Assembly: GCA_965220205.1 (NCBI GenBank) | Contig: OZ244812.1 | Span: forward strand, 310,001-374,000 | Source of the DNA: G965220205 sp965220205 | Lineage (GTDB): Bacteria > Chloroflexota > Dehalococcoidia > Lucifugimonadales > Australimonadaceae | Reading direction: 5' to 3' | DNA: 64,000 nt | In this document: positions 7,718 through 15,296 of the stretch, one piece after another | Numbering within the stretch: position 1 is the first letter of the stretch | Layout of the letters: each line of letters starts with the position of its first letter | The notes under the pieces: model-generated | What the model saw: the letters and a program-made list of their open reading frames with translations, nothing else | Database searches by the model: none | What the model was told of the DNA's origin: nothing | Translations under genes and position numbers: made by a program

Positions 7718-8988
7718 CAGCGGCTCCGCGGGGTAGGCGCAACGTGCAGTAGTTGTCGGAAGAGCTTGAGATAGCCCGCTACGTGATGCGAAATGAGGTA
7801 GCGGGACGCGATGCGGTCGTGAGCGGCTGCGCCGATGCGCGTCGCGCGGTCCGGGGCGTCGAGGCAAGCGAGAATCGCCTTCGCCTCCTCGGCCGCCGAG
7901 TCGGCGAGGAAACCCGTCCGGCGGTCCGTGAGAACGGCCTCGGCGACGGGGCTCCTGCCGCTGACGATGGGGCGCGAGTGCCACATCTCTTCGAGCAGCT
8001 CGACCGAGATGCCGCGGGGTATGCCTTGATGCACCAGCACGGTGGCCTCGTCGCGTAGAGCGGAGAGCTCCACGTTGCCGACCCGGTCAGTCTCGGAGAG
8101 GACGAAGACGTCGCCGATATCCTTACCCCGTGCGCGCAACTGGTTGAGCGACTCAGTGAGCTCGGGTCCGTCCGTGAGGAGGTTCAGTACGAGGAGCTGG
8201 ACATCCGGCCGTTTCGCCTTGACCAGCTCGAAGGCGTCGAGTACGCGGAGAGGATCGTCGTCACGGATGCTTAGGACGATGTGCCCGATGATCGGCTTGT
8301 CCACGTCGAGGCCGCGCTGGGCCAGAATGGTCTCGCGCACCTCTTCGGACACGGGCCGGGAGCGCGGTCCGAGCGGGTCGACCCCTGGGGGTATGACCAC
8401 CCGGCGCTTGGTGGGAGCGTCGTGCCTGATGAATTCCTTGTAGTCGTACACGGAAGCGTCGAACGCGTCCGCGTGCATGCGGATGAGCGACCAAGCCGCG
8501 GGGGCCGCCGCGCGGTAGTCACGGTGCGAGTCCCAGATCCATCGTCCGGTGGGGGGGCGTCCCCGCACGCGGGAGAGCGCGCTGTGCAGCCCCACCGAGC
8601 CGGTGTGGTGGACGAGCACGATATCGAAATCCTCGTCGAACAGCTCAGCGTTCGCCTGGTTGAAGTCGCGCCAGTCACTCTCGTAATGGGGCCGCCATGC
8701 GATCTCTGCGCCCGAGAGCGCCCATCGGAGACCGCGGTCCATGTCCAGGTGCTTGGCCTGCACGCGCACCTGTTGCCAGTGTGCGTCCAAGCCCAAGTCT
8801 ACGAGGAGCGGCAACTTGCTCTGGAGCATGCTCCGGACGGCCCCGCTCGCTCCGGGGGACGAGAGTTCCAGCACGCGGACGCCTCGGAGGGGCTCAGCCA
8901 GCTCGCGCAGCGACGCGACTGCCTCCTTGCCCACGAAGGGGGCGTAGTCATCGAGGGTGTGTGTGCTACCGGCAACGCTGCCGAACAT
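7717..8988 (-). CDS. TreT-like glycosyltransferase paralogue with degenerate active site
   Basis: About 423 residues, collinear with TreT from start to end and clearly its paralogue (for example PLLVDLGLDA, WIW, DPLRVLD and KAKRPDVQL match). Key residues are altered: the FGGGVAE loop is replaced by ASGAVRS, the donor-site Arg and Lys of SRFDPWKDP become Leu and Asp, and the first Glu of EX7E is Arg. These changes argue against normal catalysis. The ATG at 8988 is preferred over TTG 9063 because it follows AAAAGG and gives the same 15-residue lead as TreT. It overlaps treT by one base, so the two are probably made together. Confidence 0.75.
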   Translation of the reverse strand: MFGSVAGSTHTLDDYAPFVGKEAVASLRELAEPLRGVRVLELSSPGASGAVRSMLQSKLPLLVDLGLDAHWQQVRVQAKHLDMDRGLRWALSGAEIAWRPHYESDWRDFNQANAELFDEDFDIVLVHHTGSVGLHSALSRVRGRPPTGRWIWDSHRDYRAAAPAAWSLIRMHADAFDASVYDYKEFIRHDAPTKRRVVIPPGVDPLGPRSRPVSEEVRETILAQRGLDVDKPIIGHIVLSIRDDDPLRVLDAFELVKAKRPDVQLLVLNLLTDGPELTESLNQLRARGKDIGDVFVLSETDRVGNVELSALRDEATVLVHQGIPRGISVELLEEMWHSRPIVSGRSPVAEAVLTDRRTGFLADSAAEEAKAILACLDAPDRATRIGAAAHDRIASRYLISHHVAGYLKLFRQLLHVAPTPRSR

Positions 8989-9159
8989 GTACGCCTTTTC
9001 TCGTGGCTCCCGCGACGAGACCGGCACAAGGGCGCCAGGGCGTCCCATAGATAACGAGTTCAACCGTCATTGATTATCCTGATGCGCCGAGGCGCGGGTC
9101 AACCGGATTGTGCTCCCGATTCAAGCGGACTGCCTCGTCCCGCACGGGCGCGCGTCGGT

Positions 9160-9165
9160 TATGAT
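9160..9165 (+). promoter_or_regulatory. -10 box of purM
   Basis: TATGAT lies 27 bases before the purM TTG start, in the divergent gap between the glycosyltransferase operon and purM. No convincing -35 hexamer is seen. On the opposite strand a GATAAT at about 9074-9079 could serve the glycosyltransferase operon. Confidence 0.4.
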
Positions 9166-9192
9166 AGAGGCCCAATCATCAGGAGCCGCGAT

Positions 9193-10302
9193 TTGCCGAC
9201 GGATCCGGAGCCTCAAGAGCCGCTGACCTATGCCGCCGCGGGCGTCGACACTGACGCGGCGGCGGATGGCCTGCGCGGGTTGCTCGACTGGGTGCGCCGC
9301 ACCGAGCAATTCCGCGGCGACGCCCGCGAACCCCTGGTCCCTCCGGGATTCTTCGCGAGCGTCCTGCGCCTAACCGACGACCTCTCCGTCGCCATCTCCA
9401 CCGACGGCGTTGGGTCGAAGTCGGCCGTCGCACAGATGGTTGGCGCGTACGAGAACATCGGATGGGACGCGGTGGCGGTGAACGTCAACGACATCGTCTG
9501 CACCGGCGCTGAGCCGCTCGCCCTAGTCGACTACATCAGCGTTCAGTTCCCCCACCCAGACCTGTTGGAGCGGCTCGGGAAGGGCATGCACGACGGAGCA
9601 GCCCGGGCGCGCATCGCAGTCGTGGGCGGCGAGTTGTCGCTGCATCCGGATACGCTCGCTGGCCCGCGGCCGGGCTACGCGTTCGACATCTCCGGGACCT
9701 GCGTCGGCCTGCTGCGGGGCCGCGCCCCCGTCACCGGACGGGACATCGTCCCGGGCGACGTGGTCCTCGGGATGCCCAGCGACGGCATCCACGCGAACGG
9801 ACTCACGATGGCCCGCCATGTGCTCCTCGACGAAGGCCCAGGCGGCGCCGGGCGCTGGCTCGAGGAGTGCGGCCGAACCGTCGGGGAGGAGCTGCTCCGC
9901 CCCACGCACATCTATGTCCCCGAGGTGTTGGCGATGTTCGAGGTCGGCGTCGCGGTGAAGGGCCTTGCCCATATCAGCGGCGATGGCCTGCTCAACCTGC
10001 TGCGTCTCGACGCCGGCGTGGGGTATCGTTTCGATGCGCTGCCTCCCGCGCCGCCGGTGTTCCGCGCCATCGAGCGCGACGGCAGAGTGGACCCGTGCGA
10101 GATGTTCCGCGTGTTCAACATGGGCATCGGCTTCTGCGTCGTTGTGGCGCCGGCGTCGGTGGACGCCGCCATCGCCGCAGCCGCGTCGGCCGGCGGCGCC
10201 GCGATGGTAGTTGGGACTGTGGTGAGCGGTCCGGAGCGCCGCGTCGAACTCCCCACGGAGGGCCTCGTCGGACGTAACGGGCGGTTCGCGGCGATGCGAT
10301 GA
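9193..10302 (+). CDS. purM: Phosphoribosylformylglycinamidine cyclo-ligase (AIR synthetase)
   Basis: Closes the imidazole ring in purine synthesis with ATP. The protein is 369 residues from TTG at 9193, a start fixed by AGGAG seven bases upstream and by the family N-terminus LTYAAAGVD. ATP-binding STDGVGSK, NVNDIVCTGAEPL, the GGELS segment and GMPSDGIHANG are visible. The open frame extends further upstream but that part shows no family similarity. It is followed after 24 bases by prs, so ring closure and PRPP supply appear to be coexpressed. Confidence 0.96.
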   Translation: MPTDPEPQEPLTYAAAGVDTDAAADGLRGLLDWVRRTEQFRGDAREPLVPPGFFASVLRLTDDLSVAISTDGVGSKSAVAQMVGAYENIGWDAVAVNVNDIVCTGAEPLALVDYISVQFPHPDLLERLGKGMHDGAARARIAVVGGELSLHPDTLAGPRPGYAFDISGTCVGLLRGRAPVTGRDIVPGDVVLGMPSDGIHANGLTMARHVLLDEGPGGAGRWLEECGRTVGEELLRPTHIYVPEVLAMFEVGVAVKGLAHISGDGLLNLLRLDAGVGYRFDALPPAPPVFRAIERDGRVDPCEMFRVFNMGIGFCVVVAPASVDAAIAAAASAGGAAMVVGTVVSGPERRVELPTEGLVGRNGRFAAMR

Positions 10303-10326
10303 GATCTTCGGGATTTGGAGTAGTAG

Positions 10327-11280
10327 ATGCCCCCTTATGAAGAACTGAAGGTCTTCAGCGGTAGTTCGAACCCCGGCCTCGCGGCGAGCGTCTGCGAATA
10401 CCTCGGCATTCCCGATGGCAAGATCGACGTATTCAAGTTCGCCAACGACAACACGTTCGTCAAGATCCAAGAGAACGTGCGTCAGCGCGACGTGTACTTG
10501 ATTCAGTCCTTCTCGTTGCCCGTGAACGACCACGTTATGGAAATGCTCATCATGATCGACGCCGCGAAGCGCGCGTCCGCGGGCCGCATCACCGCCGTGA
10601 TCCCCTACTACGGCTACGGACGGACGGACAAGAAGGACCAACCCCGTGTGCCTATCACGGCCCGCCTGATCGCCGACCTGCTCACGGTTGCCGGCGCCGA
10701 CCGAGTCCTAACGGTCGACCTGCACGCCGGACAGATTCAGGGATTCTTCGACGTGCCGGTCGACGAGCTGACGGCCCATCCCATCCTGGCGGCCTACTTC
10801 GAGCAGATGGAGCTGAGAGACGCCGTCGTCGTCGCCGTCGACATCGGCATCAGCAAACGCGCCCGCGACTTCGCCGAAAGGCTCGGCCTGCCGCTGGCCA
10901 TCGTCGAGAAGCGGCGCGTCGCGGGAAACCAGGACAAGACAGAGATCTTCAACATCATCGGCGACGTCGAAGGCAGGGACGCGATCCTCGTCGACGACGA
11001 GGTCGACACCGGCGGCTCAATGGTCAGCGCCGCCGAAGCGCTCGTCGAAGCCGGAGTCGCCCGCGTGTTCGCGTCATGCACCCATGGGCTGTTGTCAGGC
11101 CCCGCGCTCGAGCGCTTCGAGGCGAGCCCCATCGAGCAGCTCGTGATAACCGACACCATCCGCACGCCAAGCAACGGCCACAACGCAAACCTGATAGTCG
11201 TCTCGGTGGCTGCCATCGTCGGCGAAGCCATCCACCGCATCCACAACGGACTCTCAGTCGGCGCGATGTTCGACTCATAG
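10327..11280 (+). CDS. prs: Ribose-phosphate pyrophosphokinase
   Basis: Makes PRPP from ribose 5-phosphate and ATP for nucleotide and histidine synthesis. The 317 residues match the family length. Visible are FSGSSNPGLA at the N-terminus, the flexible loop YYGYGRTDKK near 97-106, the metal-binding TVDLHAGQIQGF and the PRPP-binding loop ILVDDEVDTGGS (about 219-230). GGAG lies 9-12 bases before the ATG. It forms a pair with purM. The gene is intact although an insertion sequence lies 55 bases beyond its stop. Confidence 0.98.
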   Translation: MPPYEELKVFSGSSNPGLAASVCEYLGIPDGKIDVFKFANDNTFVKIQENVRQRDVYLIQSFSLPVNDHVMEMLIMIDAAKRASAGRITAVIPYYGYGRTDKKDQPRVPITARLIADLLTVAGADRVLTVDLHAGQIQGFFDVPVDELTAHPILAAYFEQMELRDAVVVAVDIGISKRARDFAERLGLPLAIVEKRRVAGNQDKTEIFNIIGDVEGRDAILVDDEVDTGGSMVSAAEALVEAGVARVFASCTHGLLSGPALERFEASPIEQLVITDTIRTPSNGHNANLIVVSVAAIVGEAIHRIHNGLSVGAMFDS

Positions 11281-11310
11281 CCCCGGCGCGCCCGTGAGAG
11301 GCGGCCCCCG

Positions 11311-11331
11311 CCACGACATCCGCTCCTACCC
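11311..11331 (+). repeat. Left stub of dispersed element copy A
   Basis: These 21 bases, beginning CCACGACATCCG, match the 21 bases at 51705-51725 with few differences. In the 51.7 kb copy the matching sequence continues directly into the rest of the element, whereas here it is cut off by the insertion sequence. This segment is therefore the left part of copy A. Confidence 0.8.
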
Positions 11332-12699
11332 TTAACAGGCTGATGAAGAATGCGAGTTTGGGGAATCGGGAGCGGGCCGGCGCCGGCATTGAGGCGCCGT
11401 TGGACGCCGATTCGGAGTAAGCGGCGCCCTGGATCGCCCCTGATCGGGCCGCTGGCGCCTCCGGTTGGGGCCTTTCATCCTCAACAGGCAGGGACCTCCC
11501 CCGGAGATGATGGGGGAGACATGAGCTTGGCCATGCGCACGAGGTTGTACGCCGCCAGAGCCATCTCCGCCCAGAGGCCGTTGCGGGCCACGCCGCAGTA
11601 ACGCAGCTTCCTTCCGCCCCCGACGGTCTTCAGCCAGCCGAACACCTCCTCAACCCGCTTCCGCACCCGCTGACTCGCCGCGTACCCCGCGTGACGGCTC
11701 GTCCGCCGGTCCAGGGCTGAGCGCCGTTGCTTCATGGCCACGTGAGGCGTGATCTGGAACGAGCGGCAGGTGGCCACGAACTCCCGCGTGTCGTACCCCT
11801 TGTCGGCCCCGACCGTGATCCTCCGTGCTGTGGGGACCCGCTCCAGCATCGTCAGCGCCGCTGCCGTTTCAGCCGTCCCGGTAGCCTGCGACAGCACCAC
11901 GTCCACCACCAGCCCATTCCGGTTCTCCATGAGCACGTGGCCGGCGAAGGACAGCTTCGCCGCCTGCCCCTCCCCCTTGCGCGCCAACAGCGCCTCCGGG
12001 TCCGTCGTCGATACATGGGTCGCGTTGGAACGCCGCTCGCCCCGGAAGTCCTTCCATGGGTTCCGCCCGCCTGCCCCCGTAGGCGGGTCCCTCTCCTCGT
12101 CCCTCGGCCGGACGCTCTTGAGGGAGGCCCACGCCTCCAGCAGGGTCCCGTCCACGCTGAAGTGCTCCTCCGACAGCAGGCGCTGCCGCCTCGCTTCGCT
12201 CACCACCGCCCCGAAGAATCGGCCCGTCACCTCATGCGCCAGCAGCCGGGTCCGGTTCTTGGCGAACGTCGACTGGTCGAAGGAACCGCCCCGGATGTTC
12301 AGGTCGAGGAACCACCGGAAGAGCATGTCGTAGGTCAGCCGTTCGCAGAACTGGCGCTCCGAGCGCACGGAGTAGAGCGCGATCAGCAAGCTCGCCTTCA
12401 ACAGGTGTTCGGGCGGCACTGATGGCCGGCCTCTCTTGGCGTACATGCGGCTGAAGGTGGAGGACAACCCCTGAAGCACCCGGTCTGCCAGCGGCTTGAT
12501 CCGCCGGATCGGGTGTTCCTGTGGGACCAGGTCCTCGGGGGTGAGCGCCACTAGACTCTCGATCTGCTGGTCGGATGTGCCGCGCATGGCCGCCTCCCGT
12601 TCGTGCTGCGCCAAGCGTAACCAAACGCCTCCCCATCCGCACCTTCGCGTCCCTACCTTCGCATCCCTACCTCGCAGCCGTTTTTCATCACCCTGTTAA
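11332..12699. mobile_element. Insertion sequence (1360 bp, IS5/IS1182 type) with TTAA target duplication
   Basis: The element proper spans 11336-12695 and is flanked on both sides by TTAA (11332-11335 and 12696-12699). Its ends are inverted: CAGGCTGATGAAGAA on the left and, read inward from the right, CAGGGTGATGAAAAA. It carries one transposase gene. The 51.7 kb repeat copy shows CCAA as a single four-base unit at the matching position between otherwise collinear flanks, which confirms the boundaries and the 4-bp duplication. The family name rests on the transposase type. Confidence 0.92.
11481..12614 (-). CDS. DDE transposase of an IS5/IS1182-type element
   Basis: A 377-residue transposase with the DUF772-type N-terminal region (GRPSVPPEHLLKASLL, RSERQFCERL, FRWFLDL) and a DDE catalytic core. 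The core has Asp in FSVDGTLLEAWAS, Asp in VGADKGYD and Glu in RVEEVFGW. No frameshift or stop interrupts it and both terminal repeats are present, so the element may still be able to move. The first in-frame start (12614) is followed by a second Met ten residues later, MRGTSDQQ, which is the usual start in related proteins. Confidence 0.93.
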   Translation of the reverse strand: MAQHEREAAMRGTSDQQIESLVALTPEDLVPQEHPIRRIKPLADRVLQGLSSTFSRMYAKRGRPSVPPEHLLKASLLIALYSVRSERQFCERLTYDMLFRWFLDLNIRGGSFDQSTFAKNRTRLLAHEVTGRFFGAVVSEARRQRLLSEEHFSVDGTLLEAWASLKSVRPRDEERDPPTGAGGRNPWKDFRGERRSNATHVSTTDPEALLARKGEGQAAKLSFAGHVLMENRNGLVVDVVLSQATGTAETAAALTMLERVPTARRITVGADKGYDTREFVATCRSFQITPHVAMKQRRSALDRRTSRHAGYAASQRVRKRVEEVFGWLKTVGGGRKLRYCGVARNGLWAEMALAAYNLVRMAKLMSPPSSPGEVPAC

Positions 12700-13063
12700 C
12701 GCCCCCAGCTCCCTATCATGCCTGTTGAACGCCCCCCGAAACCACCCGCCGCAGGCGCGCCGGGCCGCCGGCCCGATTTACGAGTAAATGTCGCAAAATG
12801 TCGCAGAATGTCGCACTATTTCGACCCCTCCACTCGTAAATCATGCAATCTACGAGTGAAAAACCTCACGTTTTTGGCCGAGAACCGGCCATTTTGCCCC
12901 ATTTCCGTTCATTTTCTGCGTTTCGGGCAGCTTGATGTGGTCGGCTCAGGGGCTCTCGCGAGGCAACGACGGCGCCGCCCCTCGCGCGCCGCCGGTTGCG
13001 GGTTGCGCGCAATCTGAGATACAACCTGTGCGGACAGCCCTAACCGGTCGCGGAGGTGAGCAC
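12615..13063. other. Gap between transposase and SDR gene
   Basis: This 449-base gap has no gene. It holds the right end of the insertion sequence (to 12695), its TTAA duplication, the main part of dispersed element copy A (12700 to about 12916) and then about 145 bases of GC-rich sequence leading to the SDR gene. A weak promoter, TTGCGG-18-TACAAC, can be proposed at 12996-13025. Confidence 0.6.
12700..12916 (+). repeat. Dispersed modular element, copy A
   Basis: Matches 51730-51963 over its length and shares its internal architecture with 29560-29735 on the other strand. In order it contains a GC hairpin (CGGGCC/GGCCCG at 12761-12775), three adjacent 10-bp direct repeats AAATGTCGCA/AAATGTCGCA/GAATGTCGCA at 12786-12815, a 28-nt inverted repeat with arms CACTCGTA and TACGAGTG at 12831-12858, then a tail with CCATTTCCGTTCATTT near 12899-12915. 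It points toward the SDR gene. Function is unknown: a regulatory module, a structured RNA or a small non-autonomous mobile element are all possible. Confidence 0.85.
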
Positions 13064-13975
13064 ATGGCGGACCTAGAAGGCAGAGTCGTAGCGATATCCG
13101 GCGCCGCTCGCGGAATGGGGAAGGCGCATGTGCAGGGCTTTCTCGGCGCCGGCGCGAAGGTCGTTGCAATGGACCAATCGTGGGAGCCGACCGGTTTCTC
13201 CGGCGACACCGACGACAGCTGGCGCCGCGAGCTCGAGGCCCGGCCGGACGACGCGGTCATCGCAACGGTCGACATCGCCAACGAGGAGCAGGTGAAGGCC
13301 GCCTACGACGCCGCCATGGACAGATTCGGCACAGTCGATGCGCTCCTCAACAACGCTGGTATGCGGCAGCGCGACCTTTTCCCGCCGGACGGGCGCGTCA
13401 CGACTCTCGAGACGAAGAACTCCGATTGGGAGAAGATGTTCGCGGTAACGGTGTTCGGGGCCCTCACGGTGGTCCGCTACTTCATTCAGCCGATGCTGGC
13501 GAAGCAGCGCGGCAGCGTCATGTCGGTGATCAGCAGCGGCGCGCTGCACAGTTCCAGCGGCGGCGCCTACATGGGCCTCCGTCCTAACAGCCGGGAGATG
13601 CCGTACCAGTCCGCCAAGGCCGCGCTCCTAACGATGATGTTCTACCTCGGAGACGAGGTGCGGGACCAGAACATCGCCGTCAACGTGCTCATCCCCGGCC
13701 ACGCGCGCACGACTGGATTCGACGAGCAGAACGCGGCGCGCCGCCTGCGCGGGACGGGCGAGCCGCGCCGAGGCCCAACGGCGCTGAAGGCCTCCCATAT
13801 CGTGCCATTGGCTATGTTCCTCGCCGCTCAGGACGCGAACTCCGGCGTGACGGGCAAGTGCTTCGATACGATGACGTGGAACATCGAGCACGGGCTCGGC
13901 GGCGCCGACGCCTGGGCCGACGACGAGGCCGAGGCCGGCGTTCAGGCCGCGTTGGAAGCTGCGCAGGCCAGGTAG
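13064..13975 (+). CDS. Short-chain dehydrogenase/reductase
   Basis: A 303-residue NAD(P)-dependent oxidoreductase of the classical SDR fold. The cofactor loop SGAARGMG is at 12-19, NNAG at 96-99, the catalytic Ser at about 157 and the YxxxK pair at Y181 and K185 in YQSAKAA. The ATG at 13064 follows GGAGGTGAG, which sets the start against the longer open frame. Substrate is not evident. It heads a co-directional group with the DUF3090 and PI3K-like genes and lies downstream of dispersed element copy A. Confidence 0.9.
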   Translation: MADLEGRVVAISGAARGMGKAHVQGFLGAGAKVVAMDQSWEPTGFSGDTDDSWRRELEARPDDAVIATVDIANEEQVKAAYDAAMDRFGTVDALLNNAGMRQRDLFPPDGRVTTLETKNSDWEKMFAVTVFGALTVVRYFIQPMLAKQRGSVMSVISSGALHSSSGGAYMGLRPNSREMPYQSAKAALLTMMFYLGDEVRDQNIAVNVLIPGHARTTGFDEQNAARRLRGTGEPRRGPTALKASHIVPLAMFLAAQDANSGVTGKCFDTMTWNIEHGLGGADAWADDEAEAGVQAALEAAQAR

Positions 13976-14025
13976 CCGCACGGGACGGAACAACGCCGAG
14001 ACGGGACTGGTCAGGAAGAGACGGG

Positions 14026-14520
14026 ATGAGCCCCGACGACAGAGCACACGCGCGCCACGACATTGGCGTTTGCGCAATACTGCAGGCGGAGGCGGTCGGC
14101 CCGGCGGGCCAACGCCGCTTTCGCCTGCGGGCCGCCGGCGAGCGCGGGTCCGCGCTGCTGTGGCTCGACAAGCACGAGTTGCACGAGCTCGCGATGACCA
14201 TCAAGCGGATGCTGCGGCGCGGCGTCCGGTCCGTCGGCGTTCACCCCGTCCCCGCGCAAGAAGACACCCGGGCCGATTTCGACTTCCAGGTCGCCCGCCT
14301 CGCCATCGGCTACGACCGGGACTCCGGCCGCTACATGCTCCTCGCGCAGATTGACGAGTTGAACGAGGACGACGCCATCGCCCTGTGGGCGGACCCTGAC
14401 GTGCTCGACCACATGGCTGACGAGGCGTTCACGGTGTACGACGCCGGCCGCCCCCGGTGCCCGCTGTGCGGCGCCCCGATGACGGAGGAATCGCGCCACG
14501 TGTGCCCGAGGGCCAACTAA
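14026..14520 (+). CDS. DUF3090 family protein with C-terminal zinc-finger-like motif
   Basis: A 164-residue protein of unknown biochemical role. The N-terminal half has the family pattern GPAGQRRFRLRA, and the C-terminus has CPLCGAPM followed by HVC, a likely Cys/His metal site. In Actinobacteria and some Chloroflexota, DUF3090 genes sit beside a PI3/PI4-kinase-like gene, and the same arrangement is seen here. Its TAA stop overlaps the ATG of that next gene (TAATG). The start at 14026 follows AGGAAGAG. Translational coupling suggests that the two proteins act together. Confidence 0.85.
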   Translation: MSPDDRAHARHDIGVCAILQAEAVGPAGQRRFRLRAAGERGSALLWLDKHELHELAMTIKRMLRRGVRSVGVHPVPAQEDTRADFDFQVARLAIGYDRDSGRYMLLAQIDELNEDDAIALWADPDVLDHMADEAFTVYDAGRPRCPLCGAPMTEESRHVCPRAN

Positions 14521-15296
14521 TGACCCTGAGCCGCGCCTTCCCGAAGGAGCGCATCGACGCCGGCCCCCACGACGTAGCTCCCAGCGCAGACGCCGCCGCC
14601 CGCTTCGTCCGGCTCGCCGAGATAGGCGACGGCTGGCTCCACCCCGACTCGTCGAACTACACGTTCATCGTCGAGATGCGCCTCGAAGGCAAGACCGGGT
14701 TCGGCGTCTACAAGCCGCAGTCCGGCGAGGTTCCGCTGTGGGACTTCCCCGCCGGGACCCTCTACCGCCGCGAGTGCGCCGCCTACGACCTCAGCCGCCT
14801 ACTGCAATGGCCCATCGTGCCTCCCACGGCGTATCGGGACGGCGAGTTGGGCGTGGGCTCCCTCCAGCTCTACGTGCCGCCGGTAGGGGGATCGAACTTC
14901 TTCACGCTGCGCGAAAGCCACCCCGACGAGCTCTTCCGCATGGCCGTCTTCGACGTCATCGCGAACAACGCCGACCGCAAGGGCGGGCACTGTTTCATGG
15001 CGGGCGACGGCGGGATCTGGGGCGTGGACCACGGTCTGACGTTCAACGTCGACTACAAGTTGCGGACGGTCATCTGGGACTTCGCGGGCCAGCGTGTGCC
15101 GGACGAGCTGTTGGCCGGCCTCCGCTGCGCGTCGGAGCAGTTGGCCTGTGGCAGTCCAGGGCCCGCGGCCTGCCTCGCTGAGCGGCTCTCGCCCAGTGAG
15201 CTCGCCAAGCTCCGAGCGAGGATCGACGCGCTGATTGAGCGGCCCGAGATGCCGAGCCCCTACTCGCGCCGCGACCTGCCTTGGCCCTGGCTCTGA
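14520..15296 (+). CDS. PI3K/PI4K-like kinase (SCO1664 family)
   Basis: A 258-residue protein with a compact kinase-like fold. VYKPQSGE (Lys 65) resembles the ATP-anchoring lysine, FDVIANNADRKGGH (145-156) the catalytic loop and WGVDHGLTF (Asp 170) the metal-binding motif of phosphatidylinositol-kinase-like enzymes. Its substrate is not established in any organism I can name with confidence. It overlaps the DUF3090 gene by one base. The last 37 bases overlap the convergent inositol-monophosphatase-like gene. Confidence 0.85.
   Translation: MTLSRAFPKERIDAGPHDVAPSADAAARFVRLAEIGDGWLHPDSSNYTFIVEMRLEGKTGFGVYKPQSGEVPLWDFPAGTLYRRECAAYDLSRLLQWPIVPPTAYRDGELGVGSLQLYVPPVGGSNFFTLRESHPDELFRMAVFDVIANNADRKGGHCFMAGDGGIWGVDHGLTFNVDYKLRTVIWDFAGQRVPDELLAGLRCASEQLACGSPGPAACLAERLSPSELAKLRARIDALIERPEMPSPYSRRDLPWPWL

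Noticed and set aside
7718..7984. An 89-residue N-terminal extension of TreT
   Set aside because: The extension is Arg/Pro-rich, antisense-like and overlaps the upstream glycosyltransferase gene. The ATG at 7717 overlaps the upstream stop and fits the family start.
8989..9063. An upstream TTG start for the TreT paralogue
   Set aside because: The first 25 residues have no counterpart in TreT, while ATG 8988 follows AAAAGG and gives a lead of equal length. The TTG cannot be ruled out entirely, since a GATAAT lies nine bases before it.
12786..12815. Three adjacent 10-bp repeats as a CRISPR remnant
   Set aside because: The units have no spacers, are far too short, and recur in the same number in all three element copies. 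No cas gene is present.
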